The position numbers and the translations under genes are program-made. The notes under the pieces are model-generated. The model was not told the DNA's origin, made no database searches, and saw nothing but the letters and a program-made list of their open reading frames with translations. Positions 45,643-54,208 of a stretch of DNA of 64,000 nucleotides are shown here, piece by piece. Location: the NCBI GenBank assembly GCA_016744015.1, contig JADGFD010000005.1:1-64000 (forward strand), in the 5' to 3' direction. This DNA comes from Paracoccaceae bacterium (GTDB lineage: Bacteria > Pseudomonadota > Alphaproteobacteria > Rhodobacterales > Rhodobacteraceae). The number at the start of each line of letters is the position of its first letter. Position 1 is the stretch's first letter.

Positions 45643-46953
45643 TTACTCCTTGGGGCGGTTATCCACCACCCGCACTGCCTTGCCTTGTGAGCGCGCAACG
45701 CCCCCCGGTTCAGTCACGTCTACCAGAGCCGAGACCCCAACGATAGATTTGATTTTCTTGGTCAGACAGCGAGCGCTTTCCGCCCGCGCATCAGCATCGG
45801 CCATGTCCTCTGTCGCTTCTACATGCACCATCATCACGTCCATCCGGCCTGCCCGCGTTAGCTCTATCTGGAAATGCGGCGCGAGGCTGTCCACCGTCAT
45901 TATTTGCTCTTCAATCTGGGTTGGAAACACATTCACCCCCCGCAAAATAATCATATCATCTGTGCGCCCTGAGATCTTTTCCATCCGTCGCATACTGCGC
46001 GCGGACCCCGGCAATAGCCGCGTTAAATCTCGCGTGCGATAGCGGATAATCGGGAAGCCCTCCTTGGTGAGCGTGGTAAACACCAGCTCGCCCTGCTCAC
46101 CGTCAGCCACCACCTCGCCAGTTTCGGGGTTGATGATTTCGGGGTAAAAATGGTCTTCCCAAATGTGCAGCCCGTCTTTGGTTTCCACACATTCATTCGC
46201 CACCCCCGGCCCCATGACTTCAGACAGCCCGTAAATATCCACCGCGTGCATATCAAAAGCGGCCTCGACTTCGGAGCGCATGGCATTTGTCCACGGCTCG
46301 GCCCCAAAAATGCCGACCTGCAAGCTGCTTTCGCGCGGGTCTCGGCCTTGCTTGCGGTATTCATCCAGAATCGAAAGCATATAGGATGGCGTCACCATAA
46401 TGGTGCTGGCCTGAAAATCCTCGATCAAGCGCACTTGGCGATTGGTCATGCCGCCACTTACCGGCACCACCGTGCAGCCCAAACGCTCGGCACCATAATG
46501 TGCGCCCAAACCGCCGGTAAATAGCCCGTAGCCATATGAAATATGCACCACATCACCGGGCCTTGTACCGCTGGCGCGCATCGAGCGGGCCACGACATCA
46601 GCCCATGTGGAAATATCGTTTTTGGTGTAGCCAACCACGGTGGGCTGGCCCGTAGTGCCAGATGAGGCATGCACCCGCGCGATTTGCTCACGGGGCACGG
46701 CAAAGAGGCCAAACGGGTAGTTGTCCCGCAGGTCTTGCTTAACCGTAAAGGGGAATTTCGCGAGGTCGGCCAAGCTATGCAGATCATCAGGATGGACCCC
46801 AGCCGCGTCAAAGCTCGCCCGATAAAACGGCACGTTTTTATAGGCATGGTTCAGCGACCATTGCATCCGCTTTAGCTGCAACGCCTGAATTTCATCCAAG
46901 GACGCTATCTCGATCGGGTCTAAATCCTTACGGTTTGGCGTTAAGTCATTCAT
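45643..46953 (-). CDS. paaK: phenylacetate-CoA ligase
   Basis: PaaK activates phenylacetate with ATP and CoA, the first step of the aerobic hybrid pathway. The 436-residue adenylate-forming enzyme shows the nucleotide loop HASSGTTGQPTVVGYTKND, a hinge region KISGRTDDMIILRGVNVFPTQIE and the family start LKRMQWSLNHAYKNVPFYR. It overlaps paaI by 4 bases. The ring epoxidase genes paaABCDE are not in this window, so they must lie elsewhere if the pathway is complete. Confidence 0.95.
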   Translation of the reverse strand: MNDLTPNRKDLDPIEIASLDEIQALQLKRMQWSLNHAYKNVPFYRASFDAAGVHPDDLHSLADLAKFPFTVKQDLRDNYPFGLFAVPREQIARVHASSGTTGQPTVVGYTKNDISTWADVVARSMRASGTRPGDVVHISYGYGLFTGGLGAHYGAERLGCTVVPVSGGMTNRQVRLIEDFQASTIMVTPSYMLSILDEYRKQGRDPRESSLQVGIFGAEPWTNAMRSEVEAAFDMHAVDIYGLSEVMGPGVANECVETKDGLHIWEDHFYPEIINPETGEVVADGEQGELVFTTLTKEGFPIIRYRTRDLTRLLPGSARSMRRMEKISGRTDDMIILRGVNVFPTQIEEQIMTVDSLAPHFQIELTRAGRMDVMMVHVEATEDMADADARAESARCLTKKIKSIVGVSALVDVTEPGGVARSQGKAVRVVDNRPKE

Positions 46954-47393
46954 GCGTCTGTCTCCTCAAAATGCTGCCCGCGGATCACCCTTGAGCCGCC
47001 ACGAAATTCTGCGATTAAATCGCCGTTTTGGTTGGTGATCCGCACATCGTAAATGCCCGAGCGCCCCGTGCGCGCGCGCTCTACTGCGTGGGCCGTTAGC
47101 ATGTCACCCGCATAGGCGGGTGCCGAATAGGTCATCGAGTTATGCTGGGCCACGGCCACCTGATTATAGCTATTGCAGGCCAGCGCAAAAGCGCTATCGG
47201 CCAGCGCATAGCTTATGCCGCCATGGCAGGTTTTGTGACCGTTACAATGCTGCACTTCCAGCTTCATTGAAACCATGGCCTCGCCCGGCGCAATGCGCTC
47301 ACAGGTCATGCCCAGCCAGCGCGAGGCTTCATCGGCCTGCCACATCACATCACGCGCACGCTCGGCCCGCTCTTGTGCAGAAATTTTGGCCAT
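46950..47393 (-). CDS. paaI: hydroxyphenylacetyl-CoA thioesterase
   Basis: A 147-residue hot-dog-fold thioesterase. The catalytic stretch NGHKTCHGGISYALADSAFALACN and the C-terminal GRSGIYDVRITNQNGDLIAEF match PaaI, which releases CoA from dead-end phenylacetyl-CoA products. GGGGAGAG lies before the ATG. It is the first gene of paaI-paaK-tetR and divergent from the fadJ-like gene. Confidence 0.9.
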   Translation of the reverse strand: MAKISAQERAERARDVMWQADEASRWLGMTCERIAPGEAMVSMKLEVQHCNGHKTCHGGISYALADSAFALACNSYNQVAVAQHNSMTYSAPAYAGDMLTAHAVERARTGRSGIYDVRITNQNGDLIAEFRGGSRVIRGQHFEETDA

Positions 47394-47433
47394 ATTGGCT
47401 CTCCCCGTTTCTTTTTTCCCACTTTACATAGGC

Positions 47434-47447
47434 TGACCATGCGGTCA
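47434..47447. promoter_or_regulatory. TetR-type operator TGACC-ATGC-GGTCA in the paa divergent promoter
   Basis: Perfect 5-base arms with a 4-base spacer lie centrally between the divergent paaI (start 47393) and fadJ-like (start 47473) genes. Spacing and sequence resemble TetR operators, and a tetR gene ends the paaI operon. A related site precedes the thiolase at 61132. The core CTGAMC-N3-CGGTCA is shared by the two sites. Confidence 0.65.
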
Positions 47448-47472
47448 ATAGTAACCTAAAAAGGGAGCTGCC

Positions 47473-49476
47473 ATGCCGATTGTAATTACCAAGCTGGTCG
47501 AGGGCGTTTTATATGTCACCATAAATAACCCGCCGGTAAACGCCACCTCACTGGCCGTGCGCCAAGGGCTGATGCGGGCTGTGGCTGAAGCAAAGGATGC
47601 CCGCGCCGTGGTGCTGGCCTGCGAGGGCCGCACGTTTATCGCGGGCGGGGACATCACCGAGTTTGACAAGCCAGCAGAAGAGCCGCTGCTGCCGGATGTT
47701 GTGGCCGCCATCGAGCAAAGCCCCGCCCCGTGGATCGCACTGCTTTATGGCACTGTGTTGGGCGGGGGCCTCGAAATCGCACTGGGTTGCTGCCATCGCA
47801 TCGCGCTAAACGGCACGCGATTTGCGCTGCCGGAGGTTAGCATTGGGCTCATTCCCGGCGCCGGGGGTTCACAGCGCCTGCCCCGCTTGGTGGGGTTTGA
47901 GCTGGCCTGTGAAATGGCGACAACGGGCAAAATGATAGAGGCCGAACGCTTTAAAGCTGCGGGCGGCGTGGATGTAATAACCCATGATCTTGCCCGCGCG
48001 GCCCGCGTGCTTTTGCAGAACCTGCCCGAAAGGCCCGCCCCGATCCCGGCCCACCCCTGCCCGCAACCTTCCCGTGCCTTTCTGGAGGCCACCCGCACCA
48101 AACTCGCTAAATCCGCCAAGGGGGCACAGGCCCCGTTTCATAATCTTGATGCTCTGCTCTGGGCTTGCGAAACCGACTTTGAGGTGGGCCAGCCGCGCGA
48201 GCGCGCCCAGCATTTAGAATTACGGAAATCAGCCGAATCCAAAGCGCTCCGCCACAGTTTCTTTGCCGAGCGCGCAGCGGCCAAGCCGAGCGCCATCAAA
48301 GAGGCCGCGCCACGCGAAATTAGCGAGGTTGCCATTGTTGGCGGCGGGTTGATGGGCGCAGGCATAGCCGCCTCAATGCTGTTTGCAGGGCTAAAGGTCG
48401 TGCTGCTTGAGGTCAGTGCCGAGGCTGCACAAGCGGGCCGAGGCCGTGTGGAAAGCATTTTGGAAGGCGCGGTAGAACGCGGTAAATTAGACGCAACTAA
48501 TTTACCGCGTCTTCAGGAACGCCTGATCACAACCGATGATTACACAAAGGCCCGGAATGCCGATCTTGGGTTGGAGGCGGTGTTTGAAGACCTCACCGTC
48601 AAGCAAGGGGTTATCGGCAAACTTGCGCGCGCCCTGCCCGCCAGTGCCATCCTTGCCACCAACACCTCCTACCTTGACCCCCATGCCATTTTCAAAGGCA
48701 TCCCAAACCCCGCCCGCTGCCTTGGCCTGCATTATTTTTCGCCTGCGCATATTATGAAGCTGGTTGAGATTGTGGCGCTCAAAAGCACCTCGGCTGAAAC
48801 CCTCGCCACGGGGTTTGCACTGGCCAAGCGCCAAGGCAAAACGCCCGTGCTTTCGGGGGTATGCGATGGCTTTATCGGGAACCGGATGCTCGCCGCCTAT
48901 CGCCGCGCCGCTGATTACCTGCTGGCCGATGGCGCTTTACCCGCCCAAATTGATGCCGCCATGCGCGGCTTTGGCATGCCCATGGGGCCTTATGAATTGC
49001 AAGACCTTACGGGGCTGCAAATTTCCTATGCCAACCGCCAGCGGCAGGCTTTGAGCCGCCCAAAAGACGAGCGCTATGTGAACATCGGCGACCAATTGGT
49101 GGAGATGGGCCGCACGGGCCAGCGGGCGGGCAAGGGCTGGTATCTCTATGATGGGGGCCGCGCGCCACTGGAAGACCCAGATGTCATAAGCCTGATTAAA
49201 GCCAACGCTACGCGCCAGCTTACCTTTTCTGACCAAGACATCGTAGAGCGGCTTATGGCGGCGCTCATCAATGAAGGCCAGCGCATTCTGGATGAAGGCG
49301 TCGCCGCTGCGGCGGGTGATATCGACGTGGTCAAAATGCTCGGCTACGGCTTTCCGCGTTGGCGGGGCGGGCCTATGCATTACGCTGAAACCCTGCCGAA
49401 CCTTTCTGAAATGGTGGCGGCACTGGCCGCCCAAAGCCCCGGCTCCTGGGTGCTGGCTGACAAATTTAAAGGATAG
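47473..49476 (+). CDS. FadJ-like enoyl-CoA hydratase/3-hydroxyacyl-CoA dehydrogenase fusion
   Basis: The 667-residue protein fuses a crotonase domain (CEGRTFIAGGDITEF, PEVSIGLIPGAGGSQRLPRL) to a 3-hydroxyacyl-CoA dehydrogenase: NAD loop VAIVGGGLMGAGIAASMLF at about residue 290, then NTSYLDPHAIF, LHYFSPAHIMKLVEIV and two C-terminal helical domains ending YGFPRWRGGPMHYAE. In the phenylacetate pathway it could do the PaaF/PaaG and PaaH-type steps, but general beta-oxidation is equally possible. AGGGAG precedes the ATG. paaZ follows after 3 bases. Confidence 0.88.
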   Translation: MPIVITKLVEGVLYVTINNPPVNATSLAVRQGLMRAVAEAKDARAVVLACEGRTFIAGGDITEFDKPAEEPLLPDVVAAIEQSPAPWIALLYGTVLGGGLEIALGCCHRIALNGTRFALPEVSIGLIPGAGGSQRLPRLVGFELACEMATTGKMIEAERFKAAGGVDVITHDLARAARVLLQNLPERPAPIPAHPCPQPSRAFLEATRTKLAKSAKGAQAPFHNLDALLWACETDFEVGQPRERAQHLELRKSAESKALRHSFFAERAAAKPSAIKEAAPREISEVAIVGGGLMGAGIAASMLFAGLKVVLLEVSAEAAQAGRGRVESILEGAVERGKLDATNLPRLQERLITTDDYTKARNADLGLEAVFEDLTVKQGVIGKLARALPASAILATNTSYLDPHAIFKGIPNPARCLGLHYFSPAHIMKLVEIVALKSTSAETLATGFALAKRQGKTPVLSGVCDGFIGNRMLAAYRRAADYLLADGALPAQIDAAMRGFGMPMGPYELQDLTGLQISYANRQRQALSRPKDERYVNIGDQLVEMGRTGQRAGKGWYLYDGGRAPLEDPDVISLIKANATRQLTFSDQDIVERLMAALINEGQRILDEGVAAAAGDIDVVKMLGYGFPRWRGGPMHYAETLPNLSEMVAALAAQSPGSWVLADKFKG

Positions 49477-49479
49477 ACC

Positions 49480-51495
49480 ATGTTGCAAATCAACTCTTTC
49501 GTTGCCGGAAAATGGGTGGCTCCTAGTGCGAAAGCACGCCCGATATACTCGGCGGTCACAGGTGGGAAAATTGCCCAAGCAGGGAGCACCCTAGACACCC
49601 AAGCCATGCTCGACCATGCCCGTAACGTGGGCGGCCCCGCCCTGCGCAGACTTACCTTCCATGACCGCGCCCGCCGCCTAAAGGCGCTGGCACTGCACCT
49701 GAAAGCCCATAAAAAGCCGCTTTATGCGCTCAGCTATACCACTGGCGCCACCCATGCCGATAGCCAGATAGACATTGACGGCGGCATTACCACCATGCTG
49801 GTTTTCGCCTCCAAAGGGCGGCGGGAGTTGCCCGATGCCCATGTTTATCTGGATGGTGAGCTAGAGCAGCTCTCTCGAAATGGCAGCTTTATGGGGCAGC
49901 ATATTTGCACGCCCATGCTGGGGGCAGCGGTGCACATAAACGCTTATAATTTTCCGGTCTGGGGCATGCTTGAAAAGCTCGCGCCAGCGCTGCTGGCTGG
50001 GGTGCCAGCGATCATTAAGCCCGCGACATCCACCGTGCATGTGGCCGAGGCGGCGTTTCGGATTATGGTGGAAAGCGGCATTTTTCCAGAAGGCTCCATC
50101 CAGTTTATTGCTGGTGGTTCAGGAGGGCTGCTTGGCCAGCTAGGTGCGCAGGATTCCGTCGCCTTTACCGGCTCGGCAGATACCGCGCTCATGCTGCGCT
50201 CTTCCAAGCACCTGTTGCAAAACTCGGTGCGCTTTACGGCCGAGCAAGACAGCCTGAACGCCTCTATCCTTGGCCCCGACGCCACTGTCGACACACCGGA
50301 GTTTGGCTTGTTTATTGATGAAGCCTACCGCGAGATCACCACCAAAGCGGGGCAAAAATGCACCGCCATCCGGCGGATACTTGCACCAGAAGCGCTGGTG
50401 GAGCCCGTGATTGAGGCGCTATCAGCCAAGCTTGATAATATGGTAATAGGTGATCCAAGCGCACGGGAAACCACCATGGGGGCGCTGGTTTCAGAGTCCC
50501 AGAGGGCCGATGTGCAAGCGCGGCTACAGGTGCTGGAAGCTGAGGCAACACGGGTGTATGGCACGGACGATGCTCCACTGGAGCACGGCGCCTTTATGGC
50601 CCCACAGCTCCTCCACTGCACCGACCCCGATGTGGCAACCTCCATTCACGAAGTCGAGGCCTTTGGCCCCGTTTCCACCATCATGCCCTACCGCGACCTG
50701 CCCCACGCAGCAGCGCTTGCCAACCGTGGCGGTGGCTCGCTGGTGGCCTCGGTCATCACCCATGACCCAAGCGTGGCCAGCACGCTTGCCATGGGCATTG
50801 CCGCCAATCACGGGCGGCTCTATTTTAACGATCGGGATTCTATGGCCGAGGCCACAGGTCATGGCTCCCCCCTGCCCCATATGGTGCATGGCGGCCCCGG
50901 CCGCGCAGGTGGCGGCGAGGAGATGGGCGGCGTGCGCGGCGTTATGCATTATATGCAACGCACTGCGGTGCAAGGCTCTCCCCGCATCCTTTCTGCTGTT
51001 GGCCAAACATGGCTCCCCGGCGCGCCTACAATAGATGCCAAGCGACACCCTTTCCGCCGCAGCTTTAACGAGCTTAAGCTGGGCGAAAGCCTACTCACCG
51101 ACGCGCGGGAAATCACGCTAGACGACATCGAGCACTTCGCCAACTTCACGGGTGATACCTTCTACGCCCACATGGATGAGGTCGCCGCCAAAGCCAACCC
51201 CTTCTTCCCCGGCCGTGTGGCCCATGGCTACCTGCTGCTCTCCTTCGCCGCTGGCCTGTTTGTAGAGCCAAGCCCGGGGCCAGTGCTGGCCAATACGGGG
51301 CTCAACAACCTGAGCTTCCAAAAGCCTGTGAGCGCAGGTGATAGCGTGCGAGCGCGCCTCACAGTTAAACGCAAAACCAAGCGGACAGAAGATTACGGCG
51401 AAGTGCGCTGGCATGTGGAACTACGTAACCAAGATGAGGACATGGTCGCCACTTACGAGCTCCTCACGATGGTCGCCTATAGCACAGAGACTTAA
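49480..51495 (+). CDS. paaZ: bifunctional ring-opening enzyme PaaZ (aldehyde dehydrogenase + MaoC hydratase)
   Basis: PaaZ opens oxepin-CoA by hydrolysis and oxidises the aldehyde with NADP. The 671-residue length fits. The N-terminal aldehyde dehydrogenase has catalytic Glu256 (RFTAEQDSLN) and Cys294 (TKAGQKCTAIRR); the C-terminal MaoC hot-dog hydratase has FANFTGDTFYAHMDEVAAK and GRVAHGYLLLSFAAGLFV. The stop of the fadJ-like gene lies 3 bases before its ATG, and AAGGA is present. A GC-rich hairpin follows. Confidence 0.95.
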   Translation: MLQINSFVAGKWVAPSAKARPIYSAVTGGKIAQAGSTLDTQAMLDHARNVGGPALRRLTFHDRARRLKALALHLKAHKKPLYALSYTTGATHADSQIDIDGGITTMLVFASKGRRELPDAHVYLDGELEQLSRNGSFMGQHICTPMLGAAVHINAYNFPVWGMLEKLAPALLAGVPAIIKPATSTVHVAEAAFRIMVESGIFPEGSIQFIAGGSGGLLGQLGAQDSVAFTGSADTALMLRSSKHLLQNSVRFTAEQDSLNASILGPDATVDTPEFGLFIDEAYREITTKAGQKCTAIRRILAPEALVEPVIEALSAKLDNMVIGDPSARETTMGALVSESQRADVQARLQVLEAEATRVYGTDDAPLEHGAFMAPQLLHCTDPDVATSIHEVEAFGPVSTIMPYRDLPHAAALANRGGGSLVASVITHDPSVASTLAMGIAANHGRLYFNDRDSMAEATGHGSPLPHMVHGGPGRAGGGEEMGGVRGVMHYMQRTAVQGSPRILSAVGQTWLPGAPTIDAKRHPFRRSFNELKLGESLLTDAREITLDDIEHFANFTGDTFYAHMDEVAAKANPFFPGRVAHGYLLLSFAAGLFVEPSPGPVLANTGLNNLSFQKPVSAGDSVRARLTVKRKTKRTEDYGEVRWHVELRNQDEDMVATYELLTMVAYSTET

Positions 51496-51530
51496 GGCCA
51501 GCGCCCTGACCGAAGGGAAGATTTTTCGCA

Positions 51531-51547
51531 GGGGGGTCAATCCCCCC
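51531..51547. terminator. hairpin between convergent paaZ and olsA
   Basis: GGGGGG (51531-51536) and CCCCCC (51542-51547) enclose TCAAT, and outer TTTT/AAAA tracts can pair beyond a short internal loop. It lies 36 bases after paaZ and 17 bases after olsA, so it can serve both convergent transcripts. Confidence 0.65.
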
Positions 51548-51563
51548 AAGGAAAATTCACCAG

Positions 51564-52403
51564 CTAGTCGTTTTCTTCAAATCTGTCGCCCAACGCCTTG
51601 CGCAAACCATCCCGCACAATCACATCCGCATCTTTGGCGAGGTCCTTTCGAGTCGGATAATCAGCGGCCTTCAACGGCTCATGAAATATCACCCGCACGC
51701 GGCCACCCATTGACAGCCCAAGAATAACCTTGGCATGGTCCGCAAATTCCATATCCCCCCACCAGCCATAAAAACGCTTGTCTTTACCCTTGGGTGGAAA
51801 ATAAGCCACCGTAACTGGCTGCACCCACATAAGGTCTTTCAGCTTGTCCGTATGAAACACACCAAAAAGCGTGGATTTAAACGGGAGGACCCTCAACCCG
51901 TCAGAACTTGTGGCCTCGGGGAAAACACAAAGTTTGTCTCCAGCTGCAATCCGCTGACCCAATTGCTTTTGCTGCTTCTGAGCCTCGCTGGATTTGCGCT
52001 CGATAAACAGCGTGCCGGTAACCCGCGCCAGCCAACCAATAACCGGCCAACTGGCCACCTCAGCTTTAGACACAAAATGAATATGCGCCGCGCTATGCAG
52101 CACAAATATATCGGTCCACGACGTATGGTTGGCCACAATTGCACCACCATGGGTCATTTCTTCGCCCTGAACTTCCAACCTAAGCCCCATAATCGAATGG
52201 CCAATACGCGCCCAAAGCCGCACCACACCACCGCTCAGCTTATCGCCGCCTACAAGCTTTTCAAGCAGCTTGGCCAAGGCCCAGAGCAGCACCAGCTCCA
52301 GCGTAATAATCCCGTAAATCACCAGCCGAAACCCGAGCCTAAGCCAGCCAAACAGCCCTAGTTTAGGGTAGGGTAGCGGCTCAACGCCTTTCCAATACAC
52401 CAT
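51564..52403 (-). CDS. olsA: lyso-ornithine lipid O-acyltransferase OlsA (PlsC-type)
   Basis: The 279-residue acyltransferase has an N-terminal membrane region (FRLVIYGIITLELVLLWAL), the catalytic NHTSWTD (NHx4D) motif, and later VTGTLFIERKS and CVFPEATSSDG blocks typical of PlsC enzymes. Directly downstream of olsB, it most likely adds the second acyl chain to form ornithine lipid; by sequence alone a 1-acylglycerol-3-phosphate acyltransferase would be as likely. Its start lies one base from the olsB stop. Confidence 0.85.
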   Translation of the reverse strand: MVYWKGVEPLPYPKLGLFGWLRLGFRLVIYGIITLELVLLWALAKLLEKLVGGDKLSGGVVRLWARIGHSIMGLRLEVQGEEMTHGGAIVANHTSWTDIFVLHSAAHIHFVSKAEVASWPVIGWLARVTGTLFIERKSSEAQKQQKQLGQRIAAGDKLCVFPEATSSDGLRVLPFKSTLFGVFHTDKLKDLMWVQPVTVAYFPPKGKDKRFYGWWGDMEFADHAKVILGLSMGGRVRVIFHEPLKAADYPTRKDLAKDADVIVRDGLRKALGDRFEEND

Positions 52404-53150
52404 TTAATCCCGCTCCCTGCCGTAAAAATCTTTATACCGCGCAACCATGCGGGCGGTGTCCATTATCAGGCATACGTCCATCGTATTAAAACCCTTATCC
52501 ATAAACGCCCCATCCCCCACAAAGCCGCCCAGCCGCAGGTAGGCTCGAATGAGCGGGGGTATTTGCTTAAGCGCCGCCCGCTGATCCACCGCGCCCCATG
52601 GCATTTGATCGAGCGAAATATAGGATTTTGAGCGCACCCGAAGGTCTTCCGGCGCGAGGTGCTTGTGGTACAAATACGTTAGCGCCTGCTTTAATGGTGC
52701 CGTTTCAGTGCCCGGAAAAGATGCCACGCCAAACAAGATATCAATTTTGTGGTGGGTCACATATTTACCCAGCGCGTCCCAAAGCAAATGCATGCCGCCC
52801 CCGCCACGATAATCTTTCGCAACGCAGGAGCGCCCAAGCTCCAGCGCGCGCCGGGTGTCGAGCTTTTCGAGATCAAACTCGCTGGCACCGTAAAAGCCGA
52901 TGCCCTTGGCAGCCATGCCGCTCCGCATCAGGCGATAGGCTCCAACCACTTGGCCCTTGTGCAGCAGCAAAAGGTGTTCAAAATAGGGATCAAACCGGTC
53001 TCGCTCCAGCCGCTGGGCGTGGTCGGCCTCGCTGGCGCTGGCCCCCATTTCTTCCACAAACACCTCATATCGCAGCCGCTGGGCGGCGCAAATATCGCCC
53101 TCATCTCGGGCCAGGCGCGTTTCGAACTGGTGGCTTTCCATCATGCTCAC
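52404..53150 (-). CDS. olsB: L-ornithine N-alpha-acyltransferase OlsB
   Basis: The 248-residue GNAT-fold enzyme transfers a 3-hydroxyacyl chain from ACP to ornithine, the first step of ornithine lipid synthesis. Family features are CAAQRLRYEVFVEEMGA near the N terminus, ELGRSCVAKDYRGGGGMHLLW and the tail GGFVGDGAFMDKGFNTMDVCLIM. olsA follows immediately, giving the olsBA operon typical of Rhodobacterales, where ornithine lipids are abundant membrane lipids. Confidence 0.9.
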   Translation of the reverse strand: MSMMESHQFETRLARDEGDICAAQRLRYEVFVEEMGASASEADHAQRLERDRFDPYFEHLLLLHKGQVVGAYRLMRSGMAAKGIGFYGASEFDLEKLDTRRALELGRSCVAKDYRGGGGMHLLWDALGKYVTHHKIDILFGVASFPGTETAPLKQALTYLYHKHLAPEDLRVRSKSYISLDQMPWGAVDQRAALKQIPPLIRAYLRLGGFVGDGAFMDKGFNTMDVCLIMDTARMVARYKDFYGRERD

Positions 53151-53227
53151 TGCTGGTTGGTTTGGGGTATGTAACCCCTGCCTTGCGGCATCACAAGCCG
53201 GATTCAGGATTTGTTAACCATGCTAGC

Positions 53228-53395
53228 TTAAAGAACGAGGTCAAGGCTGACCACATCACCGTTAATCACCACTTTGCCTTTATGCGCAAAATTCACGGTT
53301 ATGCGGTTGCCAATCACCGATTGCACTTGTCCAATGCCCCAATCGGGCTGTTGGGGGTGGCGCACGCGCATGCCAGGTGCCAATATAGAATTCAT
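53228..53395 (-). CDS. DUF3553 small protein
   Basis: A 55-residue protein: GMRVRHPQQPDWGIGQVQ followed by ITVNFAHKGKVVINGDVVSL, an SH3-like beta barrel pattern known as DUF3553. It may bind nucleic acid or protein; function unknown. The ATG at 53395 has GGAGG 5 bases upstream, better than the start at 53464. Only 12 bases separate its start from that of chpT on the other strand, an unusually tight divergent pair. Confidence 0.85.
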   Translation of the reverse strand: MNSILAPGMRVRHPQQPDWGIGQVQSVIGNRITVNFAHKGKVVINGDVVSLDLVL

Positions 53396-53407
53396 ATTCC
53401 CTCCAAC

Positions 53408-54007
53408 ATGGGCTACAAAATGCAAGATAACCTCGCCGAGCTCATTAGCTCCCGCATATGCCACGATCTTATAAGCCCTGTCGGAGCCATCGGCAACGGG
53501 CTTGAACTTATGGCCGAGCTGGTCGGACCTTCGCCCGAGCTTGAACTTGTGGGGCAGTCAGCCCAAAGCGCACAAGCCAAACTGAAGTTTTTCCGGGTGG
53601 CTTTCGGGGCCAGCTCTGTCAGCATGATCGGCGGGGCCGAGGCCGAGCGTGTGGCGGTTGATATGCTTTCCTCCGGCCGGCTGTCCCTGAGCATCTCTGA
53701 AAGCTGGGGTGCGCGCGAGCGAGGCTTGGTAAAACTGTTCTATCTGCTGCTGCTCTGCGTCGAATCCAGCCTGCCCCGCGGGGGAAATATTGAGGTCTCG
53801 CCCACCAAATCCGGCTGGCGTATTACGGTTAGCGACACACCCGTTGCCCCCTCTGCTGACCTATGGCGCTATGCCTCCGAGGGGCATAACGGTATTGACC
53901 TAAACGCCAAAAACATCCATTTTTTGCTGGCGCGGCAAGCCATGGTAGAGCAATCCATCACCCTGAAAACCGACTTTTCAGAAACGGCCCTACAAGTAGA
54001 ATTCTAG
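53408..54007 (+). CDS. chpT: histidine phosphotransferase ChpT
   Basis: ChpT passes phosphate from the CckA kinase to CtrA in the alphaproteobacterial cell-cycle and motility relay. The 199-residue protein has the phosphoacceptor helix ELISSRICHDLISPVGAIGNG (His in ICHD) and a degenerate C-terminal HATPase-like domain (RGLVKLFYLLLLCVESSLPRGG, ITVSDTPV). The start at 53408 is tentative (53420 is possible): no Shine-Dalgarno is visible, since the upstream bases are the complement of the DUF3553 site. A dispersed repeat follows the stop. Confidence 0.85.
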   Translation: MGYKMQDNLAELISSRICHDLISPVGAIGNGLELMAELVGPSPELELVGQSAQSAQAKLKFFRVAFGASSVSMIGGAEAERVAVDMLSSGRLSLSISESWGARERGLVKLFYLLLLCVESSLPRGGNIEVSPTKSGWRITVSDTPVAPSADLWRYASEGHNGIDLNAKNIHFLLARQAMVEQSITLKTDFSETALQVEF

Positions 54008-54038
54008 CGTCCCCTTTGCAGGCCGAAGGTGCTGCACA

Positions 54039-54068
54039 CGCCGACAAGGTGGCCCGAAGGGTCGCCGC
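54039..54068 (-). repeat. dispersed 30-base repeat, copy 2
   Basis: Read on the minus strand this matches 39867-39896 with one mismatch (G for A after CCACCTT). It begins 32 bases after the chpT stop. Two such copies in 64 kb suggest a genome-wide intergenic element. Confidence 0.8.
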
Positions 54069-54208
54069 GCTGGAGCAGCCCGGTTGTTCCAAACGTCCTG
54101 CAAAATGATGGATTTTTCTCATACCTACGCAAGCGGTTCCGCGCACTTTCGTTGTCGCCAAGTCCGAGTCAGCTATTTTTTCAGAGCTGCGAAGCTTTGC
54201 GCCCATAC

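Noticed and set aside
52598-53407. Upstream extension of the chpT frame by 270 codons
   Set aside because: It runs antisense to olsB and the DUF3553 gene; the ChpT family begins near the 53408 start.
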